Source of the DNA: Terrirubrum flagellatum
GTDB taxonomy: Bacteria; Pseudomonadota; Alphaproteobacteria; Rhizobiales; Beijerinckiaceae
Direction of reading: 5' to 3'
Assembly: GCF_022059845.1 (NCBI RefSeq)
Contig: NZ_CP091851.1
Span: forward strand, 744,001 to 808,000
Length of the DNA: 64,000 nucleotides
Positions 8,710 through 17,300 of the stretch are shown here, piece by piece. Position 1 is the stretch's first letter. The number at the start of each line of letters is the position of its first letter. The translations under genes were made by a program, and so were the position numbers. The notes below the pieces were generated by a model, which saw only the letters and a list, made by a program, of their open reading frames with translations, ran no database searches and was not told where the DNA came from.

Positions 8710-9597
8710 ATGCGTTATGATCTTCTTGCGGGCGCCGGAGCTTCGGGCGTCAGGGCGCTGCCTTTGAGCGCGCCGACAATTCTCGTTTTCGATTCCGGCG
8801 TCGGCGGGCTGACGGTGCTTTCGGAAGTGATGCGCGCCCGTCCCGACGCGCGCTTCATCTACGCCGCCGACGACGCGGCTTTCCCCTATGGAAGGCTCTC
8901 GGAAGATGATCTGCGCGCGCGCGTGCCTGCCGTGATCGAGAAGCTGATCGCGCGGTTTTCTCCTGACGCCGTGGTGATCGCGTGCAACACGGCGTCGACC
9001 GTGGCGCTGCCGGTTCTGCGCGCGCGGTTTTCAATTCCCTTTGTCGGCACGGTGCCGGCGGTGAAGCCGGCCGCTGCTCTCAGCCGCAGCCGTATCGCGG
9101 CCGTACTTGCGACGCCCGGCACCGTGGCGCGCGACTATACGCGCGACCTCATCGAAACCTATGCCGGCGATTGCGAGATGCTGCTCGTCGGCTCGACGAA
9201 GCTTGCGTCGCTGGCCGAAGCGCATCTGCGCGGCGAGCCTGTAAGTGATGAAGCGATCGCGGCAGAGATTGCGCCCTGCTTCGTCGAACGCAAGCGCGCT
9301 GACGGCTACGTCGCGCGCACCGATGTGATCGCCTTATCCTGCACGCATTATCCGTTGCTGCGCGAAAGCTTCGAGCGTCTGGCGGCCTGGCCTGTGACCT
9401 ATATCGATCCGGCGCCCGCCATCGCGCGGCGCGTGACTCAACTGATCGGCGAGTCGCTAATGAATGGAGCCATGCGCTGCGAAGCCGTCGCGCTCTTCAC
9501 GTCAGGCGCGGGGCTGACGCCGGCGCTGAAGGCCGCGCTGGCAGCGCGCGGCCTTGACGATGTCGCGATCGAAGCGATGCCTCTCGCGCTGAACTGA
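8710..9597 (+). CDS. murI: Glutamate racemase
   Basis: The 295-residue cytoplasmic enzyme converts L-glutamate to D-glutamate for peptidoglycan. Family motifs are complete: ILVFDSGVGGLTVL near residue 23, AFPYG near 59, CNTAST with catalytic Cys92, and LSCTHYP with catalytic Cys211. The N-terminal 20 residues before APTILVFD are not conserved, so a later start is possible, but ATG at 8710 is the only one before the motif. It is convergent with corA, with only 11 bases between the stop codons. Confidence 0.93.
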   Translation: MRYDLLAGAGASGVRALPLSAPTILVFDSGVGGLTVLSEVMRARPDARFIYAADDAAFPYGRLSEDDLRARVPAVIEKLIARFSPDAVVIACNTASTVALPVLRARFSIPFVGTVPAVKPAAALSRSRIAAVLATPGTVARDYTRDLIETYAGDCEMLLVGSTKLASLAEAHLRGEPVSDEAIAAEIAPCFVERKRADGYVARTDVIALSCTHYPLLRESFERLAAWPVTYIDPAPAIARRVTQLIGESLMNGAMRCEAVALFTSGAGLTPALKAALAARGLDDVAIEAMPLALN

Positions 9598-9608
9598 CGC
9601 GCCGTTTG

Positions 9609-10664
9609 CTATAGCCAACCGTTCTTGCGGAAGCGCCAGAACAGGATCGCGCAGGAAACGACGATGACGGCCATCACCGTGTGATAGCCGAACTGCAGTT
9701 CGAGCTCCGGCATATTCTTGAAGTTCATGCCATAAATGCCGGCGATCGCCGTCGGCACCGCAAGAATGGCGGCCCACGACGCCAGCCGCTTCGTGATCGC
9801 GTTTTCCTGGCTCTGGCCGACAAGCAGGCTCGCCTCGAAGGCGAAGGCGAGCACTTCGCGCAGACTGTCGATTTTCTCCTGCACAGTGCGCACATGATCG
9901 GTCACGTCGCGGAACATCGGCGCGAGAGTCGGCCGAATCTGGGGAACGCTCGCGTTCGACAAACGCAGACACACATCGACGAGCGGCGCCACTGCGTTGC
10001 GCAGCCGCAGGAGATCACGCCTGAGCATATAGAGCCGCTCGATGTCGTCACGGATCATCGGCTTCGCCAGAACCTTGTCCTCGATCTCCTCGACCTCATC
10101 GTGAATGGTTTCGAGCACGGGCATGTAGTTGTCGACGATGAAATCGAGGATGGCGTAGAGGATGAAATCCTCGCCTTTCGCCAGCGATGTCGGGCAGGTC
10201 TCCCAGTGCTGGCGCACGGCCTTGTAGGAGGTCGAGGCGCCGTGGCGGACGCTGACGATATAACCATGGCCGACGAAGATGTGCGTCTCGCCGAAGGCGA
10301 TGCGCTTCTCCACCATCTGCGCCGTGCGCGCGACGACGAACAACGCGTCGCCATATTGTTCGAGCTTGGGACGCTGATGCGCGTTCTCCGCATCCTCGAT
10401 CGCAAGAGGGTGCAGATTGAATTGTCTCTGCACGCGATGGAGCAATTCCGCGTCAGGCTCCAGCAGGCCGATCCAGACGACATGGCCGTCCTTGCGCGAC
10501 CATTCGCCGGCGTCCTCGATCGGGATGTCGGCGATGCGCACGCCATGAGCGTAGACGCTGGCGGCGATAACGCCGCTTTCGGGCGCGCGGGCCTCCGCCG
10601 ATTTCGGGGGAGAAGCGTCGCCGTTGTTGGCGACCGGCCATGATGCGGTTTCGGCGAGAGACAT
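9609..10664 (-). CDS. corA: CorA-family magnesium/divalent metal channel
   Basis: The 351-residue protein has the CorA build: a large cytoplasmic N-terminal domain ending in a long helix (roughly residues 170-285) and two C-terminal membrane helices. The first of these ends in the selectivity motif YGMNFKNMPEL and the second in a basic tail, RFRKNGWL. It would carry Mg2+ or related divalent ions across the inner membrane. ATG at 10664 gives a variable N-terminal tail of about 30 residues before the conserved fold. The gene is convergent with murI. Confidence 0.9.
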   Translation of the reverse strand: MSLAETASWPVANNGDASPPKSAEARAPESGVIAASVYAHGVRIADIPIEDAGEWSRKDGHVVWIGLLEPDAELLHRVQRQFNLHPLAIEDAENAHQRPKLEQYGDALFVVARTAQMVEKRIAFGETHIFVGHGYIVSVRHGASTSYKAVRQHWETCPTSLAKGEDFILYAILDFIVDNYMPVLETIHDEVEEIEDKVLAKPMIRDDIERLYMLRRDLLRLRNAVAPLVDVCLRLSNASVPQIRPTLAPMFRDVTDHVRTVQEKIDSLREVLAFAFEASLLVGQSQENAITKRLASWAAILAVPTAIAGIYGMNFKNMPELELQFGYHTVMAVIVVSCAILFWRFRKNGWL

Positions 10665-10804
10665 GGCGTCCTCTCTTCTTTCTGGATCCGAGCCGGCTCA
10701 AGGCTAGCTCATTCGTTGGCCAAGTCGAGGCCCTTGTGCGGAGCCGCACTGCGGATGGCCAAAGCCCGCTTACGCTTCCGCGCGTCAGACGCAGCGAGGC
10801 TCCC

Positions 10805-11218
10805 ATGAACAGGTTACGCCTTTCACTTGCCATTGCGTTTTCAGTATTGACCGCGGACTTGGCGAGCGCCCAGGCGCAGCGCAATCTCTGTCGGTTTCCT
10901 GGCATCCGGTTTTTTGACGGCACGGTAGCCGTCCGACGCATTCTTACGACGCCGAACTCTGTTTGCGCTTTCAATTCGCATAGCGGCGGAGCGCTGCTTG
11001 GCCACCAAGTGACTGTTCCTCCCAAGCTCGGGGTTTTCGGCCGGGCGAACGAGGCCCAGTCAGCCTATCGGGTTGGCGCAGCGCTTGGGACGGACTACTT
11101 CGAATATCAGGTTCGCTGGGAGTGGATGGGCCGGGTGAATTCGATGACGATCCGGAACTATGTCAGGATCGTCCCGCCGCCCCAGACGCCGACGCGAGTT
11201 GTCTCAAGGGCCTTTTGA
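10805..11218 (+). CDS. Small secreted protein of unknown function
   Basis: This 137-residue protein begins with a signal peptide (LSLAIAFSVLTADLASAQA). The mature part has two cysteines (LCRFPG and SVCAFN) that could form a disulfide. It is mildly basic and ends in PPPQTPTRVVSRAF. I recognise no domain. It is divergent from corA (140 bases between starts) and is followed by rpsD. The start at 10805 was chosen because the signal peptide begins there. Confidence 0.6.
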   Translation: MNRLRLSLAIAFSVLTADLASAQAQRNLCRFPGIRFFDGTVAVRRILTTPNSVCAFNSHSGGALLGHQVTVPPKLGVFGRANEAQSAYRVGAALGTDYFEYQVRWEWMGRVNSMTIRNYVRIVPPPQTPTRVVSRAF

Positions 11219-11476
11219 CTTCCTGATCCGTTTGTGGCTTAAGCGCCGCTGTTCCGGCCGGGCTCGTTCCCGGCCGGTTTCAGTTTGTCGCCCGTGGCGG
11301 TTCCGGATCTCCGTGAGCCGCCTGTCGGCCGAAGCCGGAGTGATCCGGATTGGGCAGAGGAGGGCGCGGACCCGACCCCGAAACCGGGCCGGTCCGCGGT
11401 TCAGAGCGATCGATCGCCGCGCGAGATGCGCGGATTCGGCGCTTTCCGTGGTTCCGGCCAAGAAAAGAGAACCACG

Positions 11477-12094
11477 ATGTCCAAGCGTCACGACGCCAAG
11501 CACAAGATCGACCGCCGCCTCGGCGTGAACCTATGGGGCCGCCCGAAGAGCCCCGTGAACCGCCGCGAGTACGGCCCCGGCCAGCACGGCCAGCGCCGCA
11601 AGGGCAAGCTGTCCGACTTCGGCACCCAGCTTCGCGCCAAGCAGAAGCTGCGCGGCTATTACGCCAACATCTCGGAACGTCAGTTCCGCAAATATTACGC
11701 CGAGGCGACCCGCTTGCGCGGCGACTCCGGCGAGAATCTGATCGGTCTGCTCGAGCGCCGTCTCGACGCGCTGGTCTATCGCGCGAAATTTGTGCCGACG
11801 ATGTTCGCGGCGCGCCAGTTCGTGAATCACGGCCACGTCAAGGTGAACGGCAAGCGCGCCAGCATCGCCAGCATGCAGATGAAGCCGGGCGACGTGATCG
11901 AAGTCGTCGAGGCGCAGAAGCAGTCGGTGACGGTGCTCGGCGCCAGCCAGCTCGCCGAGCGCGACGTGCCTGATTATCTCGAAGTCGATCACTCCAAGAT
12001 GACCGCGAAACTCGCGCGCATCCCGGGTCTGGCGGAAGTGCCGTATCCGACGCAGATGGAGCCGAATCTGGTCGTCGAATATTATTCGCGCTGA
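11477..12094 (+). CDS. rpsD: 30S ribosomal protein S4
   Basis: The 205-residue protein is a primary 16S rRNA binder of the small ribosomal subunit. Visible features are the N-terminal zinc-less S4 domain ([27 protein letters not shown]), the RNA-binding S4 domain from about residue 93 ([30 protein letters not shown]) and the C-terminus [11 protein letters not shown]. Longer in-frame starts upstream add unrelated residues. ATG at 11477, with AAGAGA just upstream, gives the normal length. A terminator hairpin follows directly. Confidence 0.97.
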   Translation: MSKRHDAKHKIDRRLGVNLWGRPKSPVNRREYGPGQHGQRRKGKLSDFGTQLRAKQKLRGYYANISERQFRKYYAEATRLRGDSGENLIGLLERRLDALVYRAKFVPTMFAARQFVNHGHVKVNGKRASIASMQMKPGDVIEVVEAQKQSVTVLGASQLAERDVPDYLEVDHSKMTAKLARIPGLAEVPYPTQMEPNLVVEYYSR

Positions 12095-12119
12095 TATCAG
12101 CGAATATCGATTGCAGAAG

Positions 12120-12147
12120 CGCCGCCCTCCGGGCGGCGTTTTCTTTT
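12120..12147 (+). terminator. Rho-independent terminator of rpsD
   Basis: A perfect 8-bp stem, CGCCGCCC / GGGCGGCG, with the loop TCC is followed by TTTTCTTTT. It lies 25 bases after the rpsD stop codon and before the convergent hydrolase gene. Confidence 0.88.
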
Positions 12148-12152
12148 GCGCT

Positions 12153-12710
12153 CTACGACTTCAGATTTTTGAGAAACATGCCGAAGCGCATCAGCCCTTC
12201 CGGCCACGGACCATGTCCGGAGTCCGAATTGATATGCCCTGCTTCGCCGGCCGGCGTGAAAGCCGAACCCCAAGCGTAGGCCATCTCCTCGGCCTCGGCG
12301 ATCGGACAGAACGGATCATTGCCGCTGGCGACGAGAATCGAGGGAAATGGAAGAGGCCCGCGCGGAACGGGAATGAAGCTCTTGTTGAGTTCATCCATGG
12401 CGAGCACGGCGGTCGCGCCGGGCGGCGCGACGAGAAACGCCCCGCGCACTTTGGTATCCGCGAGTTCGGATGCCGCATGCGCCACGGCGAGCACGCCGGC
12501 GCTGTGCGCGACATAGATCACCGGCCGCGTCGCAAGCCGCGTGTCCTCGAGAATGCGCTGCGTCCAGGCGATGCGGTCGGCGCGATTGAAATCATACTGA
12601 AGCACGCGCCGCGCGGTGGAGAGCTTCGCCTCCCAGCGCGACTGCCAATGATCGGCGCCGGAATCGCCGAGGCCGGGAATCATGAGGATATCGTAATCGG
12701 ACGCGCGCAT
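12153..12710 (-). CDS. RBBP9/YdeN-family serine hydrolase
   Basis: The 185-residue alpha/beta hydrolase is of the small single-domain Ser_hydrolase (RBBP9-like) type. Motifs are MIPGLGDSGADHWQSRWE at the N-terminus, YVAHSAGV with nucleophile Ser70, ASGNDPFCP with Asp132, and AGHINSDSGHGPWPEG holding the catalytic His. The physiological substrate of this family in bacteria is not well defined. It lies downstream of the toxin-antitoxin pair on the same strand, with a 9-base gap to the toxin gene, and could be co-transcribed. Confidence 0.87.
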   Translation of the reverse strand: MRASDYDILMIPGLGDSGADHWQSRWEAKLSTARRVLQYDFNRADRIAWTQRILEDTRLATRPVIYVAHSAGVLAVAHAASELADTKVRGAFLVAPPGATAVLAMDELNKSFIPVPRGPLPFPSILVASGNDPFCPIAEAEEMAYAWGSAFTPAGEAGHINSDSGHGPWPEGLMRFGMFLKNLKS

Positions 12711-12719
12711 GGTTGTGTT

Positions 12720-13127
12720 CTAAAGCAACTCTACGCCAGCGGCGCGCGCGGCTTCCGCGAGGCGTGAATCGAGCGTGGCGAGGGAGAGCGCCTTTCTTTG
12801 CGCAAGCTCGAGGTAAGCGGCGTCGTAGGCGGTCAACTGATAACGACACGCGACGTCGCTAATCGTGGTCCAGGCGTGCGCGTGGGTCTCTGCATCAACC
12901 CGCAGCTTTAGGGTCGTCAGGCTTTCAAGAAGCCGTCGCCAGGTTTCCTCGTCGATGCGTCTGCGGCGGACTGCGAGCAACAAGGTGTTTGCGACCTCGA
13001 TCAAAAAGAAAGCCGGAACCTCGGCGCCTTCAGCGTCGAGGATGCTCGCGACCCTGTCAGCTTTGACGCTCGACTCGTCCGGCAAGACAATGCTCGCCAT
13101 CACCGATGCATCGATGACAAATGTCAT
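12720..13127 (-). CDS. vapC: PIN-domain ribonuclease toxin, VapC family
   Basis: The 135-residue PIN domain carries the four acidic residues of the family in order: Asp6 (FVIDASV), Glu44 (FLIEVANTLL), Asp102 (TAYDAAYLELA) and Asp120 (LATLDSRLA). VapC toxins cut RNA, often tRNA, when the antitoxin is degraded; this is known of the family and not tested here. The gene begins three bases after the antitoxin stop codon, so translation is probably coupled. Typical length for the family. Confidence 0.9.
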   Translation of the reverse strand: MTFVIDASVMASIVLPDESSVKADRVASILDAEGAEVPAFFLIEVANTLLLAVRRRRIDEETWRRLLESLTTLKLRVDAETHAHAWTTISDVACRYQLTAYDAAYLELAQRKALSLATLDSRLAEAARAAGVELL

Positions 13128-13130
13128 GGA

Positions 13131-13400
13131 TCAGCGCCGGCCTTCGCGAATCCAGTCTAAAATCTCGTCTGTCGTAATTGGCGGATCGCCGCGCTTGCTG
13201 ATGTCCGCACGGATTTTTTCACGGATCGCGCGAATATCCTCCATCGCTCGGCTGGCCCGCTCCTGCTTGGCCTGCTCGTCCCCCACCAGCGTCGCCACAA
13301 CCTTGCCGTGGCGCGTGATCTGCACGCGCTCGCCCTTTTCGACCCGGTCGAGAAGTTCGGACAGGCGATTCTTGGCCTCAAGGGTGCCAACGGTGATCAT
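13131..13400 (-). CDS. Phd/YefM-type antitoxin of the VapC-like toxin
   Basis: The 89-residue protein has a Phd/YefM N-terminal DNA-binding fold (VGTLEAKNRLSELLDRVEKG, VQITRHGKVVATL) and a charged C-terminal half expected to wrap the toxin. It pairs with the PIN-domain toxin 3 bases downstream. The upstream region has a sigma-70-like promoter overlapped by a perfect palindrome, fitting autoregulation by the antitoxin-toxin complex. ATG at 13400 has GAGGGG just upstream. Confidence 0.9.
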   Translation of the reverse strand: MITVGTLEAKNRLSELLDRVEKGERVQITRHGKVVATLVGDEQAKQERASRAMEDIRAIREKIRADISKRGDPPITTDEILDWIREGRR

Positions 13401-13411
13401 ATACCCCTCGA

Positions 13412-13450
13412 TCTGGCTACAAATATAGCCAGACTTTAGGGCGCGTTCAA
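13412..13450 (-). promoter_or_regulatory. Promoter and palindromic operator of the antitoxin-toxin pair
   Basis: On the minus strand, TTGAAC (13450-13445) and TATATT (13427-13422) are separated by exactly 17 bases, a good sigma-70-type promoter. A perfect palindrome, TCTGGCTA-N6-TAGCCAGA (13412-13433), covers the -10 element and ends 12 bases before the antitoxin ATG. Binding here would block transcription. The site is seen; its use as operator is inferred from how Phd-type antitoxins work. Confidence 0.75.
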
Positions 13451-13463
13451 GGCGCAGCCTGGG

Positions 13464-14774
13464 TCAAGCCTTGCCGAACACCCGGCTGAAGATCGTGTCG
13501 ACATGCTTGAAGTGATAGCCATCGTCGAACAGCTCCTCCAACTCGGCGTCGCTGAGTTTCGCATGGACGTCGGGATCAGCCTTGAGCAAGGCGAGGAAGG
13601 ATGAGGCCTCGCCGCGCCAGACCTTCATGGCGTTGCGCTGGACCCAGCTATAGCTGTCCTCGCGCGAGACGTTCTTCTGGGTCAGCGCCAGCAGCACGCG
13701 CTGGGAGTGGACGAGCCCGCCGAGCCGGTCGAGATTCTTGCGCATGTTCTCGGGATAGACGAGCAGCTTCTCGACAACGCTGGTCAGACGCGCCAGCGCG
13801 AAGTCGAGCGTGATCGTCGCATCAGGACCGATGAAGCGCTCGACCGATGAATGCGAGATGTCGCGCTCATGCCAGAGCGCCACATTCTCCATCGCCGGCA
13901 TGGCGTAGCCGCGCACGAGGCGGGCGAGACCGGTGAGATTTTCGGTCAGCACCGGATTGCGCTTGTGCGGCATCGCCGACGAGCCCTTCTGGCCCTGCGA
14001 GAAGAACTCTTCGGCCTCCAGCACTTCAGTGCGCTGGAGATGCCGGATTTCCGTCGCGAAACGTTCGATCGAGGAGGCGACGACGCCGAGCGTCGCGAAA
14101 TACATGGCGTGGCGATCGCGCGGAATCACCTGCGTCGAGACGGGCTCGACGGCGAGCCCCATCTTCTCCGCCACATGGGCTTCGACGCGCGGATCGACAT
14201 TGGCGAATGTGCCGATGGCGCCCGAAATCGCGCAGGTCGCGATTTCTTTCTTCGCCGCGATCACACGATCGCGGGCGCGAGAGAATTCAGCGTAGGCGTA
14301 GGCGAGCTTGACGCCGAAGGTGGTCGGCTCGGCGTGGATGCCGTGCGAGCGGCCGATTGTCGGGGTGAGTTTGTGTTCGAAGGCGCGCGTCTTCAGCGCC
14401 GCCAGCAGCGCGTCGAGATCGGCAATGAGAATGTCGGAGGCGCGCGCGAGCTGCACCGCAAGCGTCGTGTCGAGTACGTCCGAGGACGTCATGCCCTGAT
14501 GCACGAAGCGCGCTTCGGGACCGACGATCTCGGCGAGGTGCGTCAGGAAGGCGATGACGTCGTGCTTCACCTCGCGCTCGATCGCGTCGATGCGCTCGAC
14601 GTCGAAGGTCGCGTCCTTGCCCTTCTTCCAGATGGTCTCGGCCGCCGCCTTCGGCACGACGCCGAGTTCGGCGAGCTTGTCGGTGGCGTGCGCCTCGATC
14701 TCGAACCAGATTTTGTACTTGGTCTGCGGATCCCAGATGGCGGTCATCTGGGGTCGCGCGTAGCGCGGCACCAT
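13464..14774 (-). CDS. purB: Adenylosuccinate lyase
   Basis: The 436-residue enzyme acts twice in purine synthesis, releasing fumarate from SAICAR and from adenylosuccinate. The fumarase/aspartase superfamily signature GSSAMPHKRNP is present, with TSSDVLDTTLA and GRSHGIHAEP upstream as the catalytic His regions. ATG at 14774 (MVPRYARPQM) is the conserved family start. A longer in-frame opening at 14813 adds residues not seen in the family. It ends 63 bases after the antitoxin gene start. Confidence 0.96.
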   Translation of the reverse strand: MVPRYARPQMTAIWDPQTKYKIWFEIEAHATDKLAELGVVPKAAAETIWKKGKDATFDVERIDAIEREVKHDVIAFLTHLAEIVGPEARFVHQGMTSSDVLDTTLAVQLARASDILIADLDALLAALKTRAFEHKLTPTIGRSHGIHAEPTTFGVKLAYAYAEFSRARDRVIAAKKEIATCAISGAIGTFANVDPRVEAHVAEKMGLAVEPVSTQVIPRDRHAMYFATLGVVASSIERFATEIRHLQRTEVLEAEEFFSQGQKGSSAMPHKRNPVLTENLTGLARLVRGYAMPAMENVALWHERDISHSSVERFIGPDATITLDFALARLTSVVEKLLVYPENMRKNLDRLGGLVHSQRVLLALTQKNVSREDSYSWVQRNAMKVWRGEASSFLALLKADPDVHAKLSDAELEELFDDGYHFKHVDTIFSRVFGKA

Positions 14775-14838
14775 GGGGCTAACTCTCCTGCGGGGCGTCC
14801 CGGCGCCTAACACAGGCGGGCGGGCGCCTCAACGGCGG

Positions 14839-15522
14839 CTAGACCAGTTCTCCCCGCGCCATCGCCGCGGCGTTGCGGATCGCCTCGCCGTTGGCGGCAT
14901 AGGCGTTCGGGCCGCCCTTGAAGAAGGCGGAGCCGGCGACCAGCACATTGGCCCCGGCGTTGACGGCAAGCGGCGCGGTCTCGGCCGTGATCCCGCCATC
15001 GACTTCGAGGTCGATGTCAGCGCCGCCGATCATCTGACGCACGGTTCTGATCTTGTCGCAGACGTCGCGGATGAAGCTCTGGCCGCCGAAGCCTGGATTG
15101 ACGGTCATCAGCAGCACCAGATCAACCATGCCGAGCAGCGGCTCCACCGCCTGCGCCGGCGTGCCGGGATTGATGGCGATCCCCGCCTTCTTGCCGAGCG
15201 CCCGGATCGTCTGAAGCGAACGATGGACGTGCGGCCCCGCTTCCGCATGGACAGTGATGACGTCGGCGCCCGCCTTCGCGAAGGCTTCGAGATAGGGATC
15301 AGCCGGCGCGATCATGAGATGAACGTCGAAAGGCTTCTTCGAGAACGTCCGGATCGCTTTCACGAGGTCAGGGCCGAAGGTGATGTTTGGCACGAAATGG
15401 CCGTCCATCACGTCAAGATGCATCCAGTCGCCGCCGGCGGCGTCGGCTGCGCGGGTCTCCTCGCCAAGGCGGGCGAAATCGGAAGCGAGCAGCGAAGGAG
15501 CAAGGATCAGCGGCCGGTTCAT
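14839..15522 (-). CDS. rpe: Ribulose-phosphate 3-epimerase
   Basis: The 227-residue TIM barrel interconverts ribulose 5-phosphate and xylulose 5-phosphate (pentose phosphate and Calvin cycles). Motifs: [34 protein letters not shown] (metal and catalytic Asp), [22 protein letters not shown] and [12 protein letters not shown]. It lies 64 bases upstream of purB on the same strand and the two may share a transcript. Confidence 0.96.
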   Translation of the reverse strand: MNRPLILAPSLLASDFARLGEETRAADAAGGDWMHLDVMDGHFVPNITFGPDLVKAIRTFSKKPFDVHLMIAPADPYLEAFAKAGADVITVHAEAGPHVHRSLQTIRALGKKAGIAINPGTPAQAVEPLLGMVDLVLLMTVNPGFGGQSFIRDVCDKIRTVRQMIGGADIDLEVDGGITAETAPLAVNAGANVLVAGSAFFKGGPNAYAANGEAIRNAAAMARGELV

Positions 15523-15613
15523 GGTCGCGCGGTAGCACCGGGCCGTGAGCGCGGCAACCGCGGGAACGGCTCGCTACGTGAGGCGTTGGCTTGCGAAGGG
15601 AAAGGAGACGACG

Positions 15614-16054
15614 ATGCCGACGATTCCCCATGATGCGCTTGTGCTTGTTGGCGATGGCGGTCGCGCGCTGTTTTTTCGCAATGTCGGCTCGCCGGCGAAA
15701 CCGAGACTCGAAGTCGAGGATGTGTTCGAGAATGATAATCCGGCGACGCGTGATCAGGGAGCGGACCAGCCGGGGCGCGCGCATGCGTCCGTGGGCGCGC
15801 GGCGCAGCGCCATGGAGCAGACCGATTGGCATCGTCTTGCGGAGGAACAGTTCGCGGGCGAGATCGCCGGCATGCTCTATCGTCAGGCGCATCGTGGCGG
15901 GTTTGAGCGCCTGGTGATCGTCGCGCCGCCAAAGGTGCTCGGCGATCTGCGCAAATCGGCGCATGCAGAGGTGGCGGACAAGATCGTCGCGGAAATCCCG
16001 AAGGATCTCACCTCACATCCCATTCCGGAAATTGAACGCGCGCTCGCAGCGTAA
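15614..16054 (+). CDS. Host attachment-type protein (Host_attach family)
   Basis: The 146-residue protein resembles the family named after an Agrobacterium plant-attachment gene: LVLVGDGGRALFFRNVG near the N-terminus, DWHRLAEEQFAGEIAGML in the middle and LVIVAPPKVLGDLRK, LTSHPIPEIERAL at the end. The fold resembles the translation release factor eRF1 domain, and real involvement in attachment is doubtful for most members. ATG at 15614 has AAAGGAGA upstream. Divergent from rpe. Confidence 0.82.
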   Translation: MPTIPHDALVLVGDGGRALFFRNVGSPAKPRLEVEDVFENDNPATRDQGADQPGRAHASVGARRSAMEQTDWHRLAEEQFAGEIAGMLYRQAHRGGFERLVIVAPPKVLGDLRKSAHAEVADKIVAEIPKDLTSHPIPEIERALAA

Positions 16055-16063
16055 CGGCGCGCT

Positions 16064-17107
16064 TTATCCCGCGGCGATTTCTTCCTTCGCTTTGATATTT
16101 CCAGCCATCGCGCCGACGAACGGCTTCAGAAGCTGCGGCGCGAAATAGACGGGAAACTGCATCAGCGCGAAAAACAGGAACGTCGCGTCGGGCACTGTGT
16201 TGACACCCATCGCGGCGATGATGAGGCCGGTGTTGCGCAGGCCTGTGGCGATCGCGAGCGTCACCGCCTCGCGCCGGTGGAAGCGCCGCCACGCCAGCCA
16301 TGTCAGGACAAAGCAGATGATGCAGATCGCAAAGGCGATGCCGAGATAAAGCGCGACCTTGCCGAGATCGGCGAATGCAGCCTGCGAAACGCTTTCGGTC
16401 AGCGCGATGGCGAAGACGAAGAAAAGCACGACGCCAGCGCCGTCGAACTCGGGCTTGTTTTTCGAGAGCCAAGTTTCGCCGACGGCCTTGCGGATGGCGA
16501 GACCGACCGCCATCGCGCCGAAGAGGAAGATGGCGAGCCTGATCGTCAGCGCAATCTGATCTATGGGCGCCGCCGAGCCGACGATGGCGTCGGCGATGAG
16601 CGGCGCGCTCAGCGGCGTGATCGCCATGCCGAGCACGAGAACCGTGAGCGGCACCGCGTTCGAGAAGCCGAGCAGCAGCGCGTAGGCAGGCGCGGCGACA
16701 AGCGGCGGGGCTGCGGCCGTCACCGCCATCCCCAGCAGCAATCCGGGCTCGAAAGCGGCGCGCCCGAAAATCGCGACAATCGCGCCGACCACGGCGAAAG
16801 GCAGCAGCGTGTTCCAGGCGAGAAGGGTTGCGATGAGGCTCGGCCTCTGTGCGAGACGACGCAGCGCCGGCAAGTCAGCCCGCATCATGTTGATGGCGAT
16901 GAAGCAGAAGATGATCGCGCCGAGAATCGGTTTCACTGGTCGCGCCAGCCAGGGCAGCGCGAAGCCGACCAGCAGGGAAAGGCCGAACGCGGTCGGGCCG
17001 TAGCGGCCGAGCAGCGCCAGAAAGGATCGAGGCCAGACGAACAGAGCGGCCTCCAGCGGCGCTAGGAATTGCCGGCATGGAGCGCGATGGTTGCCTGAGT
17101 CAAGCAT
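16064..17107 (-). CDS. Bile acid:sodium symporter-family (BASS) transporter
   Basis: The 347-residue integral membrane protein has nine to ten hydrophobic helices, with motifs of the bile acid:Na+ symporter superfamily: AVTAAAPPLVAAPAYALLLG in the middle and the paired motif LAIATGLRNTGLIIAAMG near the C-terminus. Such proteins move organic anions with Na+; the substrate cannot be told. The N-terminal 15 residues before the first helix are unlike the family, so the true start may be slightly later. It is convergent with the host-attachment gene (9 bases between stops). Confidence 0.75.
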   Translation of the reverse strand: MLDSGNHRAPCRQFLAPLEAALFVWPRSFLALLGRYGPTAFGLSLLVGFALPWLARPVKPILGAIIFCFIAINMMRADLPALRRLAQRPSLIATLLAWNTLLPFAVVGAIVAIFGRAAFEPGLLLGMAVTAAAPPLVAAPAYALLLGFSNAVPLTVLVLGMAITPLSAPLIADAIVGSAAPIDQIALTIRLAIFLFGAMAVGLAIRKAVGETWLSKNKPEFDGAGVVLFFVFAIALTESVSQAAFADLGKVALYLGIAFAICIICFVLTWLAWRRFHRREAVTLAIATGLRNTGLIIAAMGVNTVPDATFLFFALMQFPVYFAPQLLKPFVGAMAGNIKAKEEIAAG

Positions 17108-17300
17108 TCAGGGTTTCGCCGGGCGCAAGGTCGACATGCGCCCCGACGAAATGCTGGATTCTGCAACGCATGCGCCAGGGTGGCAGACAATGCGCATGAG
17201 CGGCGCGACATCGCAGGATATGGCCGAAAATTCGCATGGCGGCGTTCGCGCTTCCCGCTTTCATGCTTTATGGGGAGGCGAGGAGCCCGGGGGCCGAAGG

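Noticed and set aside
13851-14810. Long plus-strand open frame opposite purB
   Set aside because: High GC removes stop codons; composition is His/Arg-rich and purB has full family motifs.
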